From: Planctomycetota bacterium
GTDB taxonomy: Bacteria; Planctomycetota; Phycisphaerae; WQYP01; JAJZKY01
Length of the DNA stretch: 5,639 nucleotides
Assembly (NCBI GenBank): GCA_021803885.1
Contig: JAJZKY010000360.1
Location: 1-5,639 of the forward strand
Reading direction: 5' to 3'
Shown: one piece after another, positions 1 to 5,639 of the stretch
Position numbering within the stretch: the stretch's first letter is position 1
Layout: every line of letters begins with the position of its first letter
Program-made: the position numbers and the translations under genes
The notes under the pieces: model-generated
What the model saw: only the letters and a program-made list of their open reading frames with translations
Told to the model about the DNA's origin: nothing
The model's database searches: none

Positions 1-1420
1 TGGCGTTTTCAACTTTGGACGCGTATTCGTTCAAATGCGAGGCGCGCACCGGCAGCTCTGTCCTCACATCGTTCCCGGCACGATATTCAAATTGATTTTC
101 TCCAGGCGTCAGCGCAGGAATTGTCCGCGGATTCAACTGAAATATCGTGGTGAGAAACACATTCTGCAGCGACGGCGGCTGATTCGACGACCCGTGCAGT
201 GAAAAGCGAACCAGATACCCATAGGTTCCAGATACAGCATTCCGATGACCCTGCGCGCCCGGCAAATCTGCAGCGTGGATGTTCCATGGCCCATGGAATG
301 GGCCCGCGAGCGACCCACTTTCCGTCCAACTGCGGCCACCGTCCACCGAAGTCTCGGCCGTCACTCTGTCCTCCGCAGCGGGCAGAGACGCCTGCACAGA
401 AAAATGCGCATCGATAATCACGTAGGGAGATGGCATGGAAAAGGTATACGCCGCGTCGTCGCCCTTGCGTGTAAGGTCGCTGGAAATGTCCTTGGGTCGA
501 TACTCAATCTTTCCGGTTGCCCAGGTCCGCTTGTCTTTCTCGCTGCGAGGTCCGGCAGACGGCGGCAAACTGAACTGCGCAAAGTCAGGAAGGATCTTCC
601 ATTCTTTGCCGTCGTAGGTGTACGGCAGGTAGAAGGTGCCCGCAGGAGTGGGACGATAATAGCGGATCATTCGCTCGCCGGGTCGCAGAACAAAGTTCTG
701 GGTGTGGCCCTCCGGATAGCGACGATACGCATAAAGATAATTGTCATTGATCGAGGTATACAGCTCGGCGAGACCCTTCATGTCTCCCGCGCGAACATCC
801 GCCGGATACCACGGGTAGTCGACGGTCTTCGGATTCGATGTCGTCGGCCCAGTGACATTCTTCGTGATGATGCTGCCGTCGTGTTCCAACTGCCAGACAG
901 AAGCAACATCACGCTGCTTCAACGGCCCAGTTCCGATCGGGTTATAGCCCAGTTCATCGGAGTCGAACATGTGATACGCGCCGTCGTAATACACCTCCGC
1001 TACGGTATGCCCGGTAAGGAACCACACGCGTGAATGCTTGAATCCGCCGGCATCGTAGGTGGCCGCCATCAGCGGTCCATCCTGATAGCAAAGCCCATAT
1101 CCATAACTGTTCAGCAGCTTGATAGGATCAAGCACCTGCCCCACTGGCTCTTCGTACGCCCATCCAGGAATGTGATAGAACATTCCCGGCTTCACGAATC
1201 GGCCATCGGTCAGGTAGAAGCGCCAGATTGCCTCGGCCTTTTCGCGGTCTGTTTCGGCGTTGTATTGCCGATAAATTCCCTGCACCAGACGCGCCATATT
1301 GCTGGTGTCCACCTGACCCACCTTGGCGATCTCCGGCGAATACACCTGCGCCCGCAGGCGCGGCGAACCCGTGGAAATCAACACCGCAGTCACTAGCGTC
1401 AAGACGAATTTCTTTTGCAT
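1..1420 (-). CDS. Exported transglutaminase-like protein with C-terminal beta-rich region (3' end cut by window edge)
   Basis: I read an open minus-strand frame of 473 codons with no stop before base 1, so the C-terminus is missing. The ATG at 1418-1420 is preceded by AAGGA (1429-1433) with an 8-nt spacer. The N-terminus (MQKKFVLTLVTAVLIS, then SPRLRAQ) looks like a Sec signal peptide, cleaved near residue 25. Residues about 45-155 resemble a transglutaminase/protease-like core: Cys111 in GYGLCYQ, His138 in LTGHTVAEVYYDG and Asp153 in HMFDSD give the Cys-His-Asp order, and the His-to-Asp segment has the usual GH.WaEVY.dG.W...D look. Residues about 330-430 look like a beta-sandwich, with a BNR/sialidase-like SVDGGRSW at 358-365. 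These folds cleave or crosslink peptides, or only bind them; the substrate is unknown. The gene is last of the visible operon, 31 nt after the GH42-like gene. The fold assignment rests on motif spacing only, so I am fairly confident of the gene and moderately of the family. Confidence 0.5.
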   Translation of the reverse strand, partial: MQKKFVLTLVTAVLISTGSPRLRAQVYSPEIAKVGQVDTSNMARLVQGIYRQYNAETDREKAEAIWRFYLTDGRFVKPGMFYHIPGWAYEEPVGQVLDPIKLLNSYGYGLCYQDGPLMAATYDAGGFKHSRVWFLTGHTVAEVYYDGAYHMFDSDELGYNPIGTGPLKQRDVASVWQLEHDGSIITKNVTGPTTSNPKTVDYPWYPADVRAGDMKGLAELYTSINDNYLYAYRRYPEGHTQNFVLRPGERMIRYYRPTPAGTFYLPYTYDGKEWKILPDFAQFSLPPSAGPRSEKDKRTWATGKIEYRPKDISSDLTRKGDDAAYTFSMPSPYVIIDAHFSVQASLPAAEDRVTAETSVDGGRSWTESGSLAGPFHGPWNIHAADLPGAQGHRNAVSGTYGYLVRFSLHGSSNQPPSLQNVFLTTIFQLNPRTIPALTPGENQFEYRAGNDVRTELPVRASHLNEYASKVENA

Positions 1421-1428
1421 CGGTCAAT

Positions 1429-1433
1429 TCCTT
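1429..1433 (-). promoter_or_regulatory. Ribosome binding site of the transglutaminase-like gene
   Basis: AAGGA on the minus strand lies 8 nt before the ATG at 1420. It sits in the 31-nt gap between the upstream stop codon (1452) and this start. That gap contains no hairpin with a T-run and no recognisable promoter, which supports cotranscription with the GH42-like gene. Confidence 0.5.
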
Positions 1434-1451
1434 TTCCAGTATGCGCGATTC

Positions 1452-4085
1452 TTATTGCAGGTTCACCGTCTGTTGAACACTTTGCCCGCTCATTATGTCG
1501 CGAACGTCAATGGTCCACTTGCCGGGCGCATCGTTCGCGGCAAACGGAATCGACCTGACTCCCGCACCTTGCCGGGCGATGACATTCCCAGAGTAAAAGT
1601 CCTGGCGATTTCCCTGCGGGTCGAAAACCTCAACATGAAAGATGCTCAGGTCTGCCTGCGACGGAGCGGCATGGATGGCGATATTGGCAATCGTTCCACG
1701 CTGCACCTGCTCCGGAACCGAGACTTGCATCGCTGGCAATGAAGTGTCACTGGCCGCCAGGATGGTCGGATCATACGGGCCGACTGTCAGGGTCAGTTCC
1801 TTCTTCTGCCCTAAGTCCTTGCCCGTCATGGTGTCGTACAGGTACATCGTGTTCGGCAGATGCAGATGAACTGTCGTGGATTTGGCAAACCGCTCGTTCG
1901 AGCGGAAATCCGCGGGCCCCAGTTCATCCACTCGCAGTTGCGGATTCGACTGCAACGCGATGATCCGTACTCCACCATTGGCATAGACGTGCGCGTCAAT
2001 CCCCACCACGGAGTGGCCTTGTGCATCCTCCACGGAGAAAGCCGGACGAACATCGTTCGAACGCAGCAGTTGCTCGATCAACTGATGAACGGGTCCTTCT
2101 TTTCCCTCCAGTCGGTTTTGCAAGTAACTGATGATATCTACATTCAGCAGAATCGCCTTGCCTTTTCCAAAAGTGTGAACGTTCACTTGCTCCGTGTTCG
2201 AACCGGCAAACATATCGGCAAGCAACGACGCAGGCAGTTTGCGACTATGTTCGTCGTAGGTTCCGGGAATTCCGTCGGCAATGGCCACGCCGCCTTGCGC
2301 GACAAATTCGCGAATGGCATTCGCCTCAGCTTTCGATAGCGAACTGGACTCGGGGAGCACCAGCACATGATAGCCACCCTTCAGCAGATCGCCTTGCTCC
2401 ACCTGGTCATAGGAAACGAAGTTCGGTTGCAATCCTTCATCCTCAATCAAATTGCACCAGGATTCGCGCAGCCTCATAAAGTCGTTCGTCGAGCGCTCAT
2501 AGGCAGGGCTACGGGTCATCCACGCGTCGCCGTCCGGACGCCGTTCGAGCATCCACTGAGTACGCATGCTGGGCTGCGAATAGTGAATCGCAATCGTGTT
2601 ATTCACCGGATGACTATTGATGATCAGCGCGCCTTCGCCATCACGAATCGCCTTGTAGAGCTCGCCAGCCTGCTTGCCAACATCGCTCGGCTGCCCATCT
2701 TTCTGGACGTACTTTTCCCCTTCATCCCAGATGATCAAACCGCGATTGCCGTGCAGCAATTCATACCAGACACGTTGCCGCTCGCGGTCGCCGGCTGCAA
2801 AGCTGGTGCTCAGTATCGCCATGTTGGGATTGAGCGAGTGAACGATGTCCACACTGCGACCTATATCGTACGGCTCAATGGCGTTGAGTACTTTCGAAAT
2901 GCGGGAGTAGTCATATCCACCCCATCCCGGCATCTGGCCGCCGCCAATGTTCACGTAGGCTTGCGGGTCCGCTTCGTGGATTGCATCCACTCCCATCTTC
3001 AGGGCGTCCGCATACGAAATATCCATCCACTCTTTGAAGTCCGCCCACGCAGCGTAATTGCCGTCTGTCCGCTTCATGGCCTGATTGGTCGTTAGTGGCA
3101 TCACGAGATTCCAATTGGTGAAGTTCGTACCCCACTCCTGATTCAACGCGCCCAGGCTGCCGTATTGCGTCTGCAGCCAGCGCCGCATCGGCACCAGCGA
3201 CTCGTCGGAGAAGTCGAAGTCCCACGCAGCTTCCAGTTCGGCAATGCCGGACTCATCCGCCAGGCTGTAGAAGTATGGACGATAGGGCGCAAGACGTTCT
3301 GCAGTGGCAACTCCGCGATCATGCACCTTCTTGCGCCAATATGGGTCCCAGAAGCTGGGGTGACGCTTGAAGGCTGCCAGGCTGTTCGGATCTTCCTGAT
3401 ATAGTTTCTTGGCCTGTATGAAGGACCATCCCACCGGACGGTCCGGACGCCAGCGATGATATTCGGAATAATAGTCGGTGGCGAGACTTTCCGAATACCA
3501 CCGCATGTTGTTGTCGATCAAGAAATCCGGCAACGCAACATTGCGGCTGGAATAGGTCGCTCCGTTGATCCCCAGCTTTTGCAGGTCGGGAATAAGATTC
3601 GCCGGGTAGTTCTGCCACATCATGACGACGTAATCCTTCCACCCGGTGAAAGGCGGCTGTGCAACAAAGTCTGCCTCCGCCGATTCACTCCGGTTGTACG
3701 GCGCCCCCTTGATGTCTATTCCATTCAGCGTCAGATCGACGTGAAGATGGTTCTTCATGGCGACAGCCAGCGACATGTCGATCGGAAATGTAATCTCGGT
3801 CTCGTCCAGCAGATCGGCCGGCAGGGTCTTATCTTCCACCGTGCGGCCCAGGCTATCGGTCCATAGAACGCGTAGGCTCGCGTGGCCGGTAAAGCCTTGG
3901 CTCAAGCGATACACCACCGGTACCTCACCCGCCCGCGCCAGCGTGACGGAAGGCAGGATGAGTTTCGACGGCCTCCGGGCATCGCCGGATGTGTTCACTG
4001 TAGTGGCACCCGGGGCAGCAAAGGCGGGAATCGCAATCGCCAGCATCACAGTCGCAAACGTCAAGGATTTCTTCGTCCAGTTCAT
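1452..4085 (-). CDS. Exported GH42-like (clan GH-A) glycoside hydrolase with trimerisation-like and Ig-like domains, 877 aa
   Basis: The start at 4085 is chosen because it follows GAGGAGG by 5 nt and opens a clear signal peptide (MNWTKKSLTFATVMLAIAIP, then AFA-AP, cleavage near residue 24). An in-frame ATG at 4151 lacks both and would overlap the upstream gene. Domains by eye: a beta-sandwich at about 38-140; a GH-A barrel at about 145-500; a class I glutamine amidotransferase-like fold, as in the GH42 trimerisation domain, at about 535-655; and a C-terminal Ig/macroglobulin-like domain at about 785-877 (VFDPQGNRQ, then APGKWTIDVRD). The barrel has GH42-like pieces: YSLADESG, where Glu278 is the likely acid/base, followed by WLQTQYGSLGALNQEWGTNF. 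The place where GH42 usually has the nucleophile reads ILSTSFAAG (424-432), without Glu; WDEGE (453-457) is the nearest alternative. GH42 enzymes mostly cleave beta-galactosides; the substrate here is not predictable, and loss of activity is possible. It is longer than typical GH42 (about 650-700 aa) because of the extra N- and C-terminal domains. Confidence 0.5.
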   Translation of the reverse strand: MNWTKKSLTFATVMLAIAIPAFAAPGATTVNTSGDARRPSKLILPSVTLARAGEVPVVYRLSQGFTGHASLRVLWTDSLGRTVEDKTLPADLLDETEITFPIDMSLAVAMKNHLHVDLTLNGIDIKGAPYNRSESAEADFVAQPPFTGWKDYVVMMWQNYPANLIPDLQKLGINGATYSSRNVALPDFLIDNNMRWYSESLATDYYSEYHRWRPDRPVGWSFIQAKKLYQEDPNSLAAFKRHPSFWDPYWRKKVHDRGVATAERLAPYRPYFYSLADESGIAELEAAWDFDFSDESLVPMRRWLQTQYGSLGALNQEWGTNFTNWNLVMPLTTNQAMKRTDGNYAAWADFKEWMDISYADALKMGVDAIHEADPQAYVNIGGGQMPGWGGYDYSRISKVLNAIEPYDIGRSVDIVHSLNPNMAILSTSFAAGDRERQRVWYELLHGNRGLIIWDEGEKYVQKDGQPSDVGKQAGELYKAIRDGEGALIINSHPVNNTIAIHYSQPSMRTQWMLERRPDGDAWMTRSPAYERSTNDFMRLRESWCNLIEDEGLQPNFVSYDQVEQGDLLKGGYHVLVLPESSSLSKAEANAIREFVAQGGVAIADGIPGTYDEHSRKLPASLLADMFAGSNTEQVNVHTFGKGKAILLNVDIISYLQNRLEGKEGPVHQLIEQLLRSNDVRPAFSVEDAQGHSVVGIDAHVYANGGVRIIALQSNPQLRVDELGPADFRSNERFAKSTTVHLHLPNTMYLYDTMTGKDLGQKKELTLTVGPYDPTILAASDTSLPAMQVSVPEQVQRGTIANIAIHAAPSQADLSIFHVEVFDPQGNRQDFYSGNVIARQGAGVRSIPFAANDAPGKWTIDVRDIMSGQSVQQTVNLQ

Positions 4086-4090
4086 CCTAG

Positions 4091-4097
4091 CCTCCTC
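4091..4097 (-). promoter_or_regulatory. Strong Shine-Dalgarno of the GH42-like gene, overlapping the upstream stop
   Basis: The minus strand reads TGAGGAGGCTAGGATG. The stop codon TGA (4096-4098) of the Cache-like gene overlaps GAGGAGG, and the ATG follows 5 nt later. This decides the start at 4085 over the in-frame ATG at 4151, and it suggests that ribosomes finishing the small gene re-initiate on the large one. Confidence 0.5.
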
Positions 4098-4707
4098 AAA
4101 AATCACCTTGTGCGGGCGGGTGAGTGCTGCTGCAGACCTCAACCAGCCCAACGATCTGGCCCAGACTGTTGCGTACCGGCGCCAGCACTGAAATCATTCC
4201 CGACTTCTCCTGGACCGTGACGGGGTTCCCGGTTGTCAGAACCTGCCGCATGGGTGCCGGCATCGCTTGTTCTAAATCTCCAAATTTCCAGAATTGGGTC
4301 AGGTCATGTTGGTTGAGAATCACCAACTGGATGTCCTGGGTGGTAGGCACCGGCATCCACAGATTCACATCGACCGGAAAGGGCGCAATCATCGCCAGTC
4401 GAATCAGCGTCTTCTTAGTTTGAATAAATTCCGGGGCGTTCACGTCATAGTTGTCACCAGCCGCCCAGGGATCGTGCGGATCAGGATGCAGCATATAGTG
4501 CAGTGCGCGGGCGGTCACAATATGCTGGCATACGTCGCCGTCGATCATAATGGTCGCGACCCGCGCGATCTCATCCAGAGCCTTTTGCTGTGTGGTGGAA
4601 ATGGCTGCACTCGCCGCGGGAGCGGCGGTCTGCGCACTGGGAACGGCTGCGTGGGCTGAAAAGACGGCCAGTTGCAGGCCCAGAAGAAGCGAAACGAATG
4701 GCTTCAT
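4096..4707 (-). CDS. Small exported Cache/PAS-like sensory or ligand-binding protein, 203 aa
   Basis: The product has a short signal peptide (MKPFVSLLLGLQLAVFSAHA, cleavage after residue 20), then an Ala/Pro-rich linker to about residue 37, then one globular domain. An amphipathic helix (QQKALDEIARVATIMIDGDV, 40-59) is followed by a mixed region. The end, PVTVQEKSGMISVLAPVRNS followed by LGQIVGLVEVCSS (162-194), has the pattern of the last strands of extracellular Cache or PAS-like domains (a PVRDxxGxxVGxxEV-type ending). There is no second membrane helix and no kinase, cyclase or methyl-accepting domain, so it is a stand-alone periplasmic protein that would have to bind a small ligand or a partner. 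Cys60 and Cys192 could pair; no heme CxxCH is present. Its ATG overlaps the TGA of the glycosidase before it (ATGA, 4704-4707), with only a weak GGGGG (4714-4718) upstream, so translation is probably coupled. The fold is inferred from pattern, not proven; the gene itself is solid. Confidence 0.5.
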   Translation of the reverse strand: MKPFVSLLLGLQLAVFSAHAAVPSAQTAAPAASAAISTTQQKALDEIARVATIMIDGDVCQHIVTARALHYMLHPDPHDPWAAGDNYDVNAPEFIQTKKTLIRLAMIAPFPVDVNLWMPVPTTQDIQLVILNQHDLTQFWKFGDLEQAMPAPMRQVLTTGNPVTVQEKSGMISVLAPVRNSLGQIVGLVEVCSSTHPPAQGDF

Positions 4708-4949
4708 TCGACACCCCCAGAAGACTTCAATGCAAATTCATGGACGCGTTGCCACGCATCCGGCTGCGGAGTAGGAAATTGCGCTTCGTACGGCTTCAGC
4801 GCATCGCTCAGATCGGTATTGTCCCAATCGAGGGGCTCTCCCGGCGGCGGCGGCGAGGGCGAATGCCTCCACTCGGAAAGCGTCATGTGATCGAACAGAT
4901 GCACCACCTGCGCCTGGACCGCCTCACGATTGCCCTGCTTCGCTTCCGC
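4704..4949 (-). pseudogene. C-terminal end of DUF4091/GH123-type glycosidase (81 codons plus stop), cut off by the fold-back
   Basis: This minus-strand frame starts inside the gene at 4949 and ends with TGA at 4704-4706. It codes AEAKQGNREAVQAQVVHLFD, then a Pro-rich tail (SPSPPPPGE, from GCC/CCG-type repeats), then DWDNTDLSDAL and a helix-like end HEFALKSSGGVE. The first 38 codons (4836-4949) are identical to the end of the plus-strand piece at 5526-5639, where they directly follow the DUF4091 signature. That is how this fragment is identified; alone it carries no catalytic residues. Upstream of 4949 the minus frame stays open to 5249, but there it is only the antisense of the plus-strand coding piece. 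It overlaps the next gene by ATGA, so it is the first visible member of the operon. I believe it is part of an intact gene in the genome, broken here by the inversion and not by decay. Confidence 0.5.
4836..4949 (+). repeat. Left arm of a perfect 114-nt inverted repeat
   Basis: Every base pairs with the reverse complement of 5526-5639 (paired positions sum to 10475). Identity breaks at 4950 (g, where continued pairing with 5525 would need t). The arm is coding on the minus strand, for residues AEAKQ to PPPPGE of the glycosidase tail. Confidence 0.5.
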
Positions 4950-5639
4950 GAGAAGGGATGGACGAGTACGGATTTCGAAGTCTTCTTCAACCAGAAGAAG
5001 CGCTACAAGGGATTTGAATGGGACGGCGATGAGCAGCGGTTCCCCAAGGACATGCGCTACTTCCTCATTTATAGCGATCTTCTGAAGAAAGCTTTGCCTG
5101 CGGACACTCCAGTTCATTTCATCCTGCGCGCGGACGTGAGCTGGATGATGAACCGGCAGTTTCATGTGCTGAAAAACGCGATTCATGCGTGGTGCACAGG
5201 CGGCGACGTTATTTTGTGGTATCTGAATCAAGTTCCCGCGCTCAAACAACAGGGTGACATCATGTGGAACTATGGAGGAACGCCGCCGGTCCAGGATGTT
5301 TCCACAGCTATCACATTTGAGCCGCTACATGCTTGGATTCTCGGGTTCAGCGGCTTTGAGCGCTGGTTGGCGGTCAGTCCAGGGCCCTATCCATTTCAGG
5401 CGCTCGCCAACGGCGGCACGGAGACGCTGGTCTATTCCGGCGAGCGTTTTGGGATCGAAGGACCCATTCCAAGCATTCGTTTAAAGTTGCAGCGGAATGC
5501 GGTCCAGGATCTCGATCTCTTGGAAGCGGAAGCGAAGCAGGGCAATCGTGAGGCGGTCCAGGCGCAGGTGGTGCATCTGTTCGATCACATGACGCTTTCC
5601 GAGTGGAGGCATTCGCCCTCGCCGCCGCCGCCGGGAGAG
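4944..5639 (+). CDS. Catalytic and signature part of DUF4091/GH123-type glycosidase, inverted relative to its own 3' end (partial both ends)
   Basis: The plus frame (codons starting at positions divisible by 3) is open through base 5639. It reads FREKGWTSTDFEVFFNQKKR, then DGDEQRFPKDMRYFLIYSDL, WYLNQVPALKQQGDIMWNYG, LHAWILGFSGFERW, TLVYSGERFGIEGP and PSIRLKLQRNAVQDLDLLE. The last block matches the iPsiRlkalRdgleDyeyL signature of DUF4091, the GH123 catalytic domain. The Asp-Glu pair in GDEQRF (codons 5028 and 5031) sits where GH123 enzymes carry their catalytic DE pair for substrate-assisted cleavage of N-acetylgalactosamine glycosides; the sugar specificity is not visible. The N-terminal half is absent. 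An ATG at 4863 is in frame, but its first codons are only the antisense of the arm, so I do not accept it as a real start. Codons 4944-4949 may belong to either side of the junction. Joining 4950-5639 to the minus-strand 4835-4704 gives about 273 continuous codons. Confidence 0.5.
5526..5639 (-). repeat. Right arm of the perfect 114-nt inverted repeat, ending at the window edge
   Basis: This is the exact reverse complement of 4836-4949 and runs to the last base of the window, so the true repeat may be longer. Here the same codons are read on the plus strand, directly downstream of the DUF4091 signature, which is their expected native context. Confidence 0.5.

Noticed and set aside
282..298. 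Perfect palindrome TTCCATGG-C-CCATGGAA
   Set aside because: It is inside coding sequence (GPFHGPWN), has no T-run, and is not near a gene start or end. It is most likely a chance effect of repeated Gly-Pro/His/Trp codons.
245..1033. Plus-strand open frame of 262 codons
   Set aside because: It is the antisense of the transglutaminase-like gene, whose minus frame is longer and has a signal peptide, a ribosome binding site and recognisable motifs. The plus product is Arg/Val-rich with no family resemblance.
1421..1451. Possible terminator or promoter in the largest clear intergenic gap
   Set aside because: The 31 nt hold only a ribosome binding site; no stem-loop with a T-run and no convincing -35/-10 pair.
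2367..3095. Plus-strand open frame of 242 codons
   Set aside because: It lies wholly inside the GH42-like gene on the other strand; its translation shows no domain and no start signal. GC-rich codon use keeps antisense frames open.
4086..4151. Upstream in-frame ATG at 4151 for the GH42-like protein
   Set aside because: It would add 22 residues ahead of the signal peptide and overlap the Cache-like gene; the ATG at 4085 has GAGGAGG at ideal spacing.
4841..4856. Short CGG/CCG trinucleotide run
   Set aside because: It encodes the Pro-Pro-Pro-Pro linker in the glycosidase tail and is too short to be called a functional repeat on its own.
4950..5249. Minus-strand N-terminal extension of the glycosidase tail (start ATG at 5249)
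   Set aside because: These 100 codons are the exact antisense of a plus-strand segment with clear DUF4091 motifs. Their continuity with the tail is a by-product of the fold-back.

Overview
The window is a compact, GC-rich bacterial stretch in which every supportable gene up to about position 4949 lies on the minus strand, packed like one operon. In transcription order, right to left, it holds: (1) the C-terminal end of a DUF4091/GH123-type glycosidase, stop at 4704; (2) a small exported protein with a Cache/PAS-like sensory fold, 4096-4707, overlapping gene 1 by ATGA; (3) a large exported GH42-like clan GH-A protein, 1452-4085, starting 10 nt after gene 2; and (4) an exported transglutaminase-like protein, 1-1420, starting 31 nt after gene 3 and running off the left edge. 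Genes 2 to 4 each begin with a signal peptide, so the cluster looks like an envelope or periplasmic set for handling an external glycan or glycopeptide. The style (chromosomal, tight operon, GH42-like and DUF4091 enzymes together, moderately high GC) would fit a polysaccharide-degrading bacterium such as an Acidobacteriota or a PVC-type organism. That placement is an inference from general impression, not from a marker gene.

The most striking structure is at the right end. Bases 5526-5639 are a perfect 114-nt reverse complement of bases 4836-4949. Between them lie 576 nt (4950-5525) that code on the PLUS strand for the catalytic part of the same DUF4091/GH123 protein whose C-terminal tail is coded on the MINUS strand at 4704-4949. 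If the plus-strand piece 4950-5639 is joined through the shared arm to the minus-strand piece 4835-4704, one uninterrupted frame of about 273 codons plus stop results. The gene is therefore present but folded back on itself. The simplest reading is an inverted (fold-back) chimera from template switching or assembly, ending exactly in the repeat. A real inversion, or an invertible segment, cannot be excluded from sequence alone.

If the fold-back is undone, the picture is a four-gene minus-strand operon: GH123-like glycosidase, Cache-like sensor or binding protein, GH42-like glycosidase, transglutaminase-like protein. The promoter must lie upstream of the glycosidase N-terminus, outside this window. 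No tRNA, rRNA, CRISPR array, IS element or convincing terminator was seen.
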